From NCBI RefSeq assembly GCF_900455735.1, contig NZ_UAUI01000001.1, positions 992,001 through 1,056,000 on the forward strand: a DNA stretch of 64,000 nucleotides. The letters run 5' to 3'. The position numbers were made by a program, and so were the translations under genes. This document shows positions 15,713 to 24,220 of the stretch, in pieces (position 1 is the first letter of the stretch; each line of letters starts with the position of its first letter). Source of the DNA: Rhodococcus wratislaviensis. GTDB lineage: Bacteria > Actinomycetota > Actinomycetes > Mycobacteriales > Mycobacteriaceae. The notes beneath the pieces were generated by a model. The model did no database searches. It worked only from the letters and a program-made list of their open reading frames with translations, and had not been told where the DNA came from.

Positions 15713-16876
15713 ATGTCCATGGGAGTCGGGCTCAGGATCGGCAGTGTCGTGTCCACCGCGGTGGTGGCGTCGAACGATCCAGGATCCCCGGATCCGGTCG
15801 TCATCGTCCGGGACACCGTCCTCCACATGTGCCCGGACGGCACCGCAATTCTCGGCGGATCGGCGCCGCACACGATCGGCGACACCCACACCGTGTCGGG
15901 GTTCCTTCCCCGCGTCGGCGACCCGGCCGGTGTCGCGGTAGGCGACGGATCGCGGTATCGCGCCGAGGACCTGGTCGCGGGCGCGATGCGGTGCCTGCTC
16001 CGGGAGTGCGAACCTCTCCCCGACCACGGCGGCCGGACGGGCGGCGCCCCCGACATCATGGCCACCTACCCCACCCGCTGGGACTCGGCCGCCGTCGCGG
16101 CGCTGCGCGACGCCCTGGACTACGCCGACATGTCCTACCTGTCCCTCGTCTCGGACGCCGAAGCCGCCGCGGCCTGGTTCGAATCCGAGATCGCGGAGCG
16201 TCCCGGGCAGCTGGTCGGCATCTATCACGTCGACGACACCGGCGCGACCGTCGCGCTGATCCGCTCGGGCGTCGAGGCAGGCAAGGCGTTCCGCTTCTCG
16301 TCGGGGGGTTCCCCCACGGCCCAGATCGCCACCGCGCTCGGTGCATTCGGCTGGCTCCCCGGCAACCTCGATGCCGTGGTCGTGACGGGCGACGGCCTGA
16401 TCGCGAGGGACTCCGCGGCCATTCACGGGTTCGCTACCACGGTCGGTGAGAAGTTCGGTGTGCGGTGTGTCGTCGGCCCGGGCCCCGAGCAGACCGCAGC
16501 GCTCGGTGCCGCCATCCGCGCCGCCGGGTTCAACCCCACCACGCACAGGGTCACCCCGATCGGCCTACCGCCGTCGTACGACGTCACCGAGGTGATCGAT
16601 GCCGTCGTCGGCGAGCCGGTGCCCTCGACCTCCACGGTCGCGAGCCGGCCGGCGACGCGCACGCACAACCCCGCGTCGGCCGCGGCGGTGGGCGCGTCCC
16701 CCGCTCGCGTGTCGGGCGGAACGGCGGTCGCGACACCGCCGGAACCTCGCGCAGTCGCGCAGTCCGGGGACGAATCCACCGCCGACTCGACGTCCCGGGC
16801 GTCCTGGCTCGTCGCCGCAGCGGTCGGGCTGGCTCTCGTGCTGGTGGCGATCGTCTTCGTGCTGTTCATCCTCTGA
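15713..16876 (+). CDS. Tail-anchored Hsp70/actin-like ATPase-domain protein
   Basis: A 387-residue protein. Its first ~290 residues look like an Hsp70/actin-fold ATPase (GVGLRIGSVVSTAVV at the N-terminus, YADMSYLSLVSDAEAAAAWF, and VVVTGDGLIARD near residue 225, then GPEQTAALGAAIRAAG). A low-complexity Pro/Ala/Thr linker follows. The last 24 residues are one membrane helix, so the ATPase domain should be cytoplasmic and tail-anchored. The ATG has an AGGGG ribosome site; another in-frame ATG lies two codons later. It lacks a substrate-binding domain, so it is not an ordinary DnaK. Function is unknown. It is the immediate upstream neighbour of the Jet operon on the same strand. Confidence 0.65.
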   Translation: MSMGVGLRIGSVVSTAVVASNDPGSPDPVVIVRDTVLHMCPDGTAILGGSAPHTIGDTHTVSGFLPRVGDPAGVAVGDGSRYRAEDLVAGAMRCLLRECEPLPDHGGRTGGAPDIMATYPTRWDSAAVAALRDALDYADMSYLSLVSDAEAAAAWFESEIAERPGQLVGIYHVDDTGATVALIRSGVEAGKAFRFSSGGSPTAQIATALGAFGWLPGNLDAVVVTGDGLIARDSAAIHGFATTVGEKFGVRCVVGPGPEQTAALGAAIRAAGFNPTTHRVTPIGLPPSYDVTEVIDAVVGEPVPSTSTVASRPATRTHNPASAAAVGASPARVSGGTAVATPPEPRAVAQSGDESTADSTSRASWLVAAAVGLALVLVAIVFVLFIL

Positions 16877-16881
16877 ATGCC

Positions 16882-16920
16882 CGCCTTCCTTCATCGGTGC
16901 AGCGGTGTGAGGAAGGGGCG
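16882..16920 (+). terminator. Imperfect hairpin after the Hsp70-like gene
   Basis: CGCCTTCCTTCA can pair with TGAGGAAGGGGCG, with two small bulges, a few bases after the stop codon. If functional it separates the Hsp70-like gene from jetA. The rest of the 211-bp gap is AT-richer than its surroundings and seems to hold only the jetA promoter. Confidence 0.3.
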
Positions 16921-17075
16921 AATGGTGACGATGGAACCCCGGCGGCGCTGGGTGGTTCGAACCGAGCCAACCACGTAAATTCGGTTAATTATCGCATTCC
17001 GTCATGGTCCGATTCAGATATCGGCGTTGATGACGCAGGTCGGCACGGCGTTCGCTCGACGGCTACGCGACCGCA

Positions 17076-17081
17076 TAACCT
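17076..17081 (+). promoter_or_regulatory. Candidate -10 element of the jet operon
   Basis: TAACCT ends 6 nt before the jetA GTG and there is no Shine-Dalgarno sequence, so jetABC is probably transcribed as a leaderless message from its own promoter. Upstream, 16976-16996 is an unusually AT-rich run for this window. Confidence 0.45.
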
Positions 17082-17087
17082 GTCACG

Positions 17088-18629
17088 GTGAGTGAATCAG
17101 GCAGCGATCCAGGTCGGTCCCCCTCGGGGCTGCGTGCAGCGCGCCCGGCGGTTCCACCCCCACTCCGGGACGACCGGTTGAAACTGTTCGCGTTCACCAC
17201 TGCCGAGAAGCGCGCGGAGTACCTGTGGGTGCTGCGGGCCTTCGACCATGCCCGCGCCAACTACGTCGTCCTGCTCCACGCCGGCGACGTCGCCCGCATT
17301 CTGAACGGCCTCGCCGGCGACGATCCGGCCGGACAACTCGGCGCCGGAGACATCACTCCCCTACTCGAGCAACTCCACGTCTGGGAGGTGCTCGAACGCA
17401 GCTACGACGGAACACGCGCCGCGACGCTGGCCGAATACCGGAACCGGCACTTCGTCTATCAGTTCAGCCAGGCCGGCTACCAGGTGTTCCGAGCCGTCGA
17501 GGACGCACTGGCGGCCCGGCTCGACGACGCGTCGCTGTCCCGGCTGGCGCTGCCCGACCTCCTCGCCGACATGAACGACCTGGCCGCCGCCAACCGCGCG
17601 GCCGACAACGACCTCGTGTACCGGAAACTCAACCGTCTCGATGCGACGCTGTCGGACATGGCCGGACGCGCCGCCCAGTTCTACCTGACCCTGGGCGATC
17701 TCGTCCGCACCACGGAGATCACCCCCGAGACGTTCATGTCCCACAAGGACGCTCTCCTCACACACATGCGCGAATTCAGCTCCGACCTCTCGCGCTATGC
17801 ACCGAAACTCGCGGCGGCGATCGCGCTCGTGGAAGACACCGGCGTCGAGACGATGGTGACGCGGGCCGCCGCCAGCGACGAGCGAGTGTTCCTCGGCATC
17901 GAAGAGCGCGAAGCCGATTGGCGCGCGCGGTGGGCGGGGCTGACGCATTGGTTCGTCGGGAGCGAGGCGGGTCTCAGCGAGTCGGAGCGCCTGCGCGAGG
18001 GCACGATGAGTGCCATCGCCGCCGTCCTGTCGCTGCTGCGCCGCGTCACCGAGACCCGCAAAGGTGGTGTCAGCAGAGAGAGCCAATTGCGCCACCTCGC
18101 AGGCTGGTTCGCCGCAACTCCGACCGAGGACGCCGCGCATGCGCTGTTCCAGGCCGTGTTCGATCTCGGCCGTCCGCGCCACCTCTCGATGGTGCATCCG
18201 GACGCCGACATCATTCCCGACACACGGTCGTGGTGGGAGGCCCAGCCCGTGGAGATCTCCCGCACGCTGGCCGAGACCGGACGTCCCCCGTCGCCCGGCC
18301 TGCCCGCGCGGGTACAGCGCAACGAGGGCAGCGTGCGCCGCCTGCGGGAGGAACAGCTGACCGCACAACGACTTCGCGCCGCCGCCGCCCAGTCGCTGGC
18401 CCGGGGCGGGGTCTACGAGCGGGAGCTCGACGAGGCCGAAACCGACGTGCTGCTGAGTCTGCTCAACGCCGCGCTGACGGCGCGGGTTCCGGTCAGCGGC
18501 CGCGTGAACAGCAGCACAGGATCGGAGAACGGCGTGAAGCTCACCCTCAGCCCACACAGCGAATCGACGGTGGTGCGCACCGCCCGCGGACGCCTGCACC
18601 TCGACGGACTGCAGGTGAGCGTTCGGTGA
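17088..18629 (+). CDS. jetA: Wadjet type I component JetA (TIGR02677/DUF2397)
   Basis: The 513-residue protein matches the DUF2397 family, the kleisin-like subunit of type I Wadjet/JET systems. These are SMC-related complexes that recognise and cut small circular DNA. Visible family blocks are FAFTTAEKRAEYLWVLRAFD near residue 29, a long helical middle (YRKLNRLDATLSDMAGRAAQF), and HLAGWFAATPTEDAAHALFQ. The C-terminal region is compact and Arg/Glu-rich before a short beta segment. It overlaps jetB by 4 nt, as expected for a coupled complex. Length is normal. Assignment is from memory of the family and gene order with jetB and jetC. Confidence 0.82.
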   Translation: MSESGSDPGRSPSGLRAARPAVPPPLRDDRLKLFAFTTAEKRAEYLWVLRAFDHARANYVVLLHAGDVARILNGLAGDDPAGQLGAGDITPLLEQLHVWEVLERSYDGTRAATLAEYRNRHFVYQFSQAGYQVFRAVEDALAARLDDASLSRLALPDLLADMNDLAAANRAADNDLVYRKLNRLDATLSDMAGRAAQFYLTLGDLVRTTEITPETFMSHKDALLTHMREFSSDLSRYAPKLAAAIALVEDTGVETMVTRAAASDERVFLGIEEREADWRARWAGLTHWFVGSEAGLSESERLREGTMSAIAAVLSLLRRVTETRKGGVSRESQLRHLAGWFAATPTEDAAHALFQAVFDLGRPRHLSMVHPDADIIPDTRSWWEAQPVEISRTLAETGRPPSPGLPARVQRNEGSVRRLREEQLTAQRLRAAAAQSLARGGVYERELDEAETDVLLSLLNAALTARVPVSGRVNSSTGSENGVKLTLSPHSESTVVRTARGRLHLDGLQVSVR

Positions 18630-20020
18630 AGGCACGGGAGATCTCGCCGCTCGCCCTCGATTCGTATCAGCGCGCCGCCCGCGTCATTCTGTCGAATCAC
18701 CTGGTGACACAGACCTATCCGGATCGCATCGCACTCCCCCTGCTCCGCCGGTGGGCCACCGAACTACGCGACGATCTGATGACGCTCTTCGGGTACCGAC
18801 TCGAAGTCACCGAGACGACCGCCCGGCTGTTCACGGTGAGCGACCGGCTCGACGCCGGGACGCCGGCCAAGACGGCCACCGACCGCACGTTCGACCGGTA
18901 CCGCTACGCCTATCTCGCGTTGGCGCTGGCCGCACTCGGCCGCGCCGGAAACCAGATCACCCTGTCCGAACTCGCCGATCACGTGGCCGCCGACGCCGCA
19001 CAGGTCGACGGTGTGGATCTGTCCACGGAACGCGCGTCCGACCGGGACGCGTTCGTCGACGCCGTCGGCTGGCTCGCCGCCCGCGGCGCGATCGCCCTCG
19101 CCGACGGTGACGCGGGCGGCTGGGCCGCCAATCCAGATGCGGGAGAAGCGCTGTACGACATCGACAGGTCCGTCGTCATCGCCCTGTTCCGGCCGCCGCG
19201 CGCACTGCAGCACCTCCGGTCCATCCGCGGACTGCTCGCCGGCGCGGACGCGGTGACCGAGGACGACACCTCGGATTTCGGGACAACCCGGCCGGTCGAC
19301 GTGAAGGAGACCGCGCGGCGGGTCCGGCGTGCTCTCGTCGAACGGCCCGTGGTCTACGCCGCCGACCTGGACGATCACGAGCTGGTCCAACTCGCGCTCC
19401 CCCGCACCGCGGCCGACGTCGAGTTGCTCACCGGACTGGTCGCGGAGCGGCGTGAAGAGGGTGTCGCGATGATCGACTCCTCCGGACGTCTGTCCGACGT
19501 CCGGTTCCCCGGGACGGGAACGGTCGCGCAGGTCGCGCTCCTGCTCGCCGGAGAGATCGCCGATCGCGTACTGGACCCGGACGCCCCGGAGACGGCCCGG
19601 ATGCCGCTGCCGCAGGGCCGGATCGACGACCTGATCGAACAGGTCGACAGCGCCATTCCGCAGTCCGGGATCTTCGACAGCCTCGCCGGCAACGACGGGT
19701 TCGAACCCGCAGACCCCGCCCCCGCGGACCGGCTGTTCCCCCTCGTCGAGGACGAGTGGATCACCGGCACCGTCCGGACACTGACCGAACGGTTCGGGCG
19801 CACATTCGCCGCCGGGTGGCAGGCGGACCCGGACGGTCTGGGACGGGCGGCGCTGGCGCTGCTCGAGCGGCTACGCCTCACCGCGGCCGTGCCGGGTGGT
19901 GTGCTCGCACTCCCGGCACTCGCCCGCTACCGGGGTGTGGTGGTCACGATCCGCGACCGCACACCCGAGATCGACCTGTTCCAGAGCTCAGCGAACGACA
20001 GCGAGGAAGTCACAGCATGA
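18626..20020 (+). CDS. jetB: Wadjet type I component JetB (TIGR02678/DUF2398)
   Basis: The 464-residue protein matches DUF2398, the KITE-like winged-helix subunit of type I Wadjet. It would bind JetA and the neck of JetC. The family segments are ARVILSNHLVTQTYPDRIALPLLRRWA near the N-terminus, RTFDRYRYAYLALALAALGR around residue 90, and LRSIRGLLAG around residue 194. The GTG at 18626 overlaps the jetA stop. Its last codons overlap the jetC ATG, so the three genes form one tightly packed operon. Confidence 0.82.
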   Translation: MKAREISPLALDSYQRAARVILSNHLVTQTYPDRIALPLLRRWATELRDDLMTLFGYRLEVTETTARLFTVSDRLDAGTPAKTATDRTFDRYRYAYLALALAALGRAGNQITLSELADHVAADAAQVDGVDLSTERASDRDAFVDAVGWLAARGAIALADGDAGGWAANPDAGEALYDIDRSVVIALFRPPRALQHLRSIRGLLAGADAVTEDDTSDFGTTRPVDVKETARRVRRALVERPVVYAADLDDHELVQLALPRTAADVELLTGLVAERREEGVAMIDSSGRLSDVRFPGTGTVAQVALLLAGEIADRVLDPDAPETARMPLPQGRIDDLIEQVDSAIPQSGIFDSLAGNDGFEPADPAPADRLFPLVEDEWITGTVRTLTERFGRTFAAGWQADPDGLGRAALALLERLRLTAAVPGGVLALPALARYRGVVVTIRDRTPEIDLFQSSANDSEEVTA

Positions 20021-23000
20021 CGAGTGCGCGTTTCCGGCCCACCCGCGCCGGAATCATCAACCTCTGGGACTACCGCGATCAGGAGTTCTCCTTCGCCGAC
20101 GGTCGCCTCGTTCTCCGCGGTCCCAACGGCTCCGGCAAGACGAAGGCCCTCGAAGTGCTGTTCCCGTTCGTCTTCGACGGCCGGATCGAACCCCGGCGGC
20201 TCAATCCGTTCGCCGGCGAGGAACGCACCATGAAATCGAACCTCCTGTACCGCGGGCAGGAGAGCGCGTACTCGTACGTCTGGATGGAGTTCTGCCGCGG
20301 CGCGAAGGACGACCCCGAGGCCGTCACCGTGGGCATCGGCATGCGCGCCACCCGCACCAACGACAAGGTCACACGCTGGTACTTCGTCGCCGACGGTCGC
20401 GTCGGCGTCGACTTCTCCCTGCTCGGCACCGACGACCGTCCGCTCACGAAGAAGCAACTGGGCGAGCAGATCGGCACCGACTCCATCACCGACCGGCCGC
20501 TCGACTACCGCACCGCCATCGACGCCCGAATGTTCGGGCTCGGCGTCCAGCGGTACGACCAGCTGATCAACCTCATCCTCACACTCCGGCGGCCCCAGCT
20601 CGCGAAGAACCTCGACCCCAAGGGACTGTCGCAGGCACTCACCGACGGTCTCCGACCACTCGACGAGCAACTGGTCCTCGAGGCCGCCCGCTCGTTCAGC
20701 GACATGGAGGAGGTCGGCCGGGCGCTCGAGGGGCTGGCCGCGGCGGACCAGGCGGCGCAAAGCTTCGTCGGCGTGTACGCGAAATACCTTCGCCAGCAGG
20801 CGCGTACGGACGTCGACCACCTCGCGACCCGTCTCGAGGCCGTGCGGTCCGGCATCGCCGCCCTCCACAGGGCGGCCGCCGACCGGGCCCGCAGCCAGGA
20901 GAGCCGGGCGGCCGCCGAGGACCGCTTCACCGCCGCCGAACGCGCACTCGACCAGGCCAATGCAACCCTCGACGCACTGAAGCGGTCGACGGCCTACGAG
21001 GGACGGACGCAGCTCGACGACCTCGCGCAGGCCGTCTCGACGCTCGAGAAATCGACCGAACTGCAGGCCGAGAAGGCACGCAAGGCCAAGGCGACCCTCG
21101 AACAGCGAGCCGAGGAGCACGACAAGGCCGGCGACGCCGTCGCCCGCACCGTCGAGGCGCTCACCCACGCCGAAGACGAACTTCACCTCGCCGCCGAGGA
21201 CGCGGGAATCACCTGGACCGCACTGCCCGAGAATGCGCGGACCGACCAACTGACCGCGGCGCTGCGCGGGCACACCGAGGAACGCGACGGCGACATCCGC
21301 GCGGTCCGGGCAGCGCTCGCCACCGTCGAGAGGGCGGCCACCGAACGGACCAGAGCCGACGAAGCGGCACGCCGCGGCCAGGAGCAGCTCGACACCGCGA
21401 CGGTGGCCGTTCTCGAAGCCGAGACCGCGGTCGAATCGGCCCGCAGCCGCTGCGCCACCGAACTCCGATCCTGGTGGACGGAACAGTCGTCCCTCTACGC
21501 CGAGATCGACGCGCCCGCTTCACTGTTCGAGGCCCTGGACGCCGCCCTCGCCCGGATCGGCGACGACGACGCCGCGACCCTGACGGAGACGCTGACCGAA
21601 CAGACCACGGACGCCGTCGACGCGCTCCGGCTGCGCCGGCAGCAGTACGACCGCGACGCCACCTCCGCCGAGGAGGCGATCGCCGAACACGAATCGGCAC
21701 GCGCCGCCATCGAATCCGAGCACGACGACGCCCCACCACTCTCGGCCGCCCGGCACGACGCCCGCTCCCGGCTGACCGGTGCGCCGCTGTGGCGGCTGGT
21801 CCGATTCGCCGACAGTGTCGACGCCGCCGCGGCGGCGGGAATCGAGGCCGCACTGCAGGCGGCGAACCTCCTCGACGGCTGGGTGACCGTCGACGACGCG
21901 CTCCCCGACGTCGAATCCGAACAATTCCTCGTGGCCCTTCCGGCCGAGGATCGGCCCGGCGGCACGACCCTCGCGGACGTTCTCGAGGTCGAGCAGGACA
22001 CGGGTGTTCCCGACAATCGCGTACGCGGGATCCTCGAATCCATCGCCCTCGAATCCCTCGACCTGTCCGAAGGACCGGTGGGTGTCGCCGAAGACGGCGC
22101 GTACCGGCAGGGAATCCAGCGGGGACGCCACACGAAATCGGACGCCGAGTACATCGGGACCACCGCACGGGCCCGCAGGCGCGCTGCCCGTATCGCCGAA
22201 CTCGACAGCACCCTCGAGGAAACCCGGGCGACGCTCGACGAAGCCCGGGCGTCCGCGGATGCGGCGGCGTCGCTGCTGTCGCGGACCACCGCGGCGGCGC
22301 AGGCCCTGACCCGCACGGGATCGATCCTCACGGCGCTGAAGAAGGTCACCGAATCCGCAGGCGCACTCCGCAGCCGCTCCGACACGGCGACAACGGTCGG
22401 TCGCGAACTCGACCAGGCCATCGCCGACCTGTCCGCGAAGGAGAAGCAGCTCCGAGCCACTGCGTCCACGCACCGGACTCCCCACGTCGCCCGCGAGATC
22501 GACTCGCTCGCCGCGGCCGTCCGGCACTTCGAGAAGCAGGGCGAGATGGTGCAGCGGTGCAGGCGCGAACACGCCAAGGAGGTGGAGCACACCCGCGAGT
22601 CCGAGGACCGACTGCACGAGGCGCGCGGCAGCGCGGAGGAGTTCGCGGAAGAAGCTGCCATCGCCGAAGAGGTTCTCGCGCAACAGATCCAACGCCTCGA
22701 GACGCTGCGCGACACGCTGGGAGCGGGGGCCGAGCAGTTGGACCGGCAGCTCGAGGAGGCGCACACGCGGATCGAGGCGTGCAAGAAGGAGCAGCGCGAC
22801 GCCCGCAAGGCGGACAAGGACGCGGGTGAAGCCATCGGCAAAGCCGAGGGCGCGTACAACACGGCCGTCCAGACGCTCCGGCTGGCGCTCACGGAAACGC
22901 ACGCCGACGCCGCCCGCCTCGCGCCGTATGCCCGGCGCGACCTACTCGAACTCCTCGGCGTCGACGGCGGCCACACCTGGCCGGCGAGCTCCGCGGCGTG

Positions 23001-24174
23001 GATGAGTGCCGAACAGCTGGTGTATCGCATCCAGAACACCGAAGACGACACCCCGATCCTGCCGCCCGAAGTGGACGCGCTGTTCCGCGCACTGGACGGC
23101 GCCACCGAATCGGTGCGGGTCAGCGACTCGGCGCGCAAGTCGACGCGCACCGCGCTCACCACCGCGCTGCAGGACTTCGACGCACAGTTGGCGGCCGCCG
23201 GCCAGGACTACCGGTTGCAGTGGGACGCCCCGGACGGCGTGACCGTGGTGCAGGTGCAGGACGACGAGGGGTACTCGTCGATCGGCGAGTTCGCCGCCCG
23301 CATCGCGTCCGCGCGCTCCGATCAGGAATTGCTGCTCACCGAATCCGAGCGTCGCATCCTGGAGGACGCGCTGCTCACGGGTCTCGCACAGCAGATCCAC
23401 GAACGGACCGTCGACGCCCGCGAACTCATCGCCCGGATGGGCACCGAGATGCGGGAGCGCCGGATGTCGTCCGGCAACACCATCGGCGTCCACTGGGTGC
23501 TCGCCGACAACCTCGACGACAGCGCGAAGGCGATCTCCAAACTGCTCGAGCGCGACACCTCGGCGCTGGGGCCGGACGAGCTCGCCACGATGCGCGCCCA
23601 CTTCGCTCACCAGATCAGGACTGCCCGCGCCGCCCATCCGGAGCGTTCGTACCCGGAGATCCTGGCGTCCGCCCTCGACTACCGGCGGTGGCGGGTGTTC
23701 TCGTTCACCCTCATCAGCGGCACCGGCAACGAAGACCGGCTGACCGTCGCCCGGCACAGCGCCCTCTCCGGCGGCGAGCAGTCCGTCTCGCTGCACCTGC
23801 CGTTGTTCGCCGCAGCGCACGTCATGCTCGATTCGGCCGACCCCCATGCACCGCGACTGCTGGCGCTGGACGAGGCGTTCGCCGGCGTCGACGACAACGG
23901 CCGGGCCGAACTGCTCGGCCTCAGCGTGCAATTCGACCTCGACCTGTTCATGACCGGGTTCGACCTGTGGATCACGTACGGCGGCGTGCCGGGGTGCGCG
24001 CACTACGATCTGGCGCACTCGACGGCCGAGCAGAGCGTCAGCGCCACGCTGCTCGTGTGGTCGGATGGCGAACTACTCGCCGAACACGACGGCACCGACC
24101 TGGCGCAGGCGCTCGGTTCGCCCCTCCGCAGGCGGGTCCCGAGGCCCGCGGAGGGTGCTCTCGAGTTCGCCTGA
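20017..24174 (+). CDS. jetC: Wadjet type I SMC-like ATPase JetC (TIGR02680)
   Basis: The 1385-residue SMC/MukB-like motor of the Jet complex. Walker A is GPNGSGKT at residues 35-42, the ABC signature LSGGEQ at about 1250-1255, and Walker B LLALDEAF with D1285 and E1286. All are intact, so ATP hydrolysis should be retained. Two long stretches rich in Ala, Glu, Arg and Asp (about 260-600 and 730-980) form the coiled-coil arms. The part between them (around SRLTGAPLWRLVRFADSVDA) is the hinge-like region. In known systems the Toprim nuclease gene jetD lies in the same cluster. Here the stop is followed at once by a hairpin and convergent mshC, so jetD is absent. Truncation of jetC itself is not evident. 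Confidence 0.88.
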   Translation: MTSARFRPTRAGIINLWDYRDQEFSFADGRLVLRGPNGSGKTKALEVLFPFVFDGRIEPRRLNPFAGEERTMKSNLLYRGQESAYSYVWMEFCRGAKDDPEAVTVGIGMRATRTNDKVTRWYFVADGRVGVDFSLLGTDDRPLTKKQLGEQIGTDSITDRPLDYRTAIDARMFGLGVQRYDQLINLILTLRRPQLAKNLDPKGLSQALTDGLRPLDEQLVLEAARSFSDMEEVGRALEGLAAADQAAQSFVGVYAKYLRQQARTDVDHLATRLEAVRSGIAALHRAAADRARSQESRAAAEDRFTAAERALDQANATLDALKRSTAYEGRTQLDDLAQAVSTLEKSTELQAEKARKAKATLEQRAEEHDKAGDAVARTVEALTHAEDELHLAAEDAGITWTALPENARTDQLTAALRGHTEERDGDIRAVRAALATVERAATERTRADEAARRGQEQLDTATVAVLEAETAVESARSRCATELRSWWTEQSSLYAEIDAPASLFEALDAALARIGDDDAATLTETLTEQTTDAVDALRLRRQQYDRDATSAEEAIAEHESARAAIESEHDDAPPLSAARHDARSRLTGAPLWRLVRFADSVDAAAAAGIEAALQAANLLDGWVTVDDALPDVESEQFLVALPAEDRPGGTTLADVLEVEQDTGVPDNRVRGILESIALESLDLSEGPVGVAEDGAYRQGIQRGRHTKSDAEYIGTTARARRRAARIAELDSTLEETRATLDEARASADAAASLLSRTTAAAQALTRTGSILTALKKVTESAGALRSRSDTATTVGRELDQAIADLSAKEKQLRATASTHRTPHVAREIDSLAAAVRHFEKQGEMVQRCRREHAKEVEHTRESEDRLHEARGSAEEFAEEAAIAEEVLAQQIQRLETLRDTLGAGAEQLDRQLEEAHTRIEACKKEQRDARKADKDAGEAIGKAEGAYNTAVQTLRLALTETHADAARLAPYARRDLLELLGVDGGHTWPASSAAWMSAEQLVYRIQNTEDDTPILPPEVDALFRALDGATESVRVSDSARKSTRTALTTALQDFDAQLAAAGQDYRLQWDAPDGVTVVQVQDDEGYSSIGEFAARIASARSDQELLLTESERRILEDALLTGLAQQIHERTVDARELIARMGTEMRERRMSSGNTIGVHWVLADNLDDSAKAISKLLERDTSALGPDELATMRAHFAHQIRTARAAHPERSYPEILASALDYRRWRVFSFTLISGTGNEDRLTVARHSALSGGEQSVSLHLPLFAAAHVMLDSADPHAPRLLALDEAFAGVDDNGRAELLGLSVQFDLDLFMTGFDLWITYGGVPGCAHYDLAHSTAEQSVSATLLVWSDGELLAEHDGTDLAQALGSPLRRRVPRPAEGALEFA

Positions 24175-24220
24175 CCCGTGAGTACTTGTTAACCGCGGGC
24201 GGTTAACAAGTACTCACGGG
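24175..24220. terminator. Perfect 22-bp inverted repeat between jetC and mshC
   Basis: Bases 24175-24196 and 24199-24220 are exact reverse complements with a 2-bp spacer. The arms begin CCCGTGAGTACTTG. The element starts directly after the jetC stop and includes the mshC stop codon (24214-24216), so it can serve as a bidirectional terminator for the convergent pair. It lacks T-tracts on either side. The outer GTGAGT/ACTCAC stem recurs in the hairpin after glcB. Confidence 0.7.

Noticed and set aside
21495-23162. A 555-codon Ser/Ala-rich minus-strand frame opposite jetC
   Set aside because: It comes from the coiled-coil codons of jetC read in reverse; no start signal or motif supports it.
24175-24213. 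A remnant of jetD between jetC and mshC
   Set aside because: Only the inverted repeat fits in this gap. No coding sequence of any length is present.
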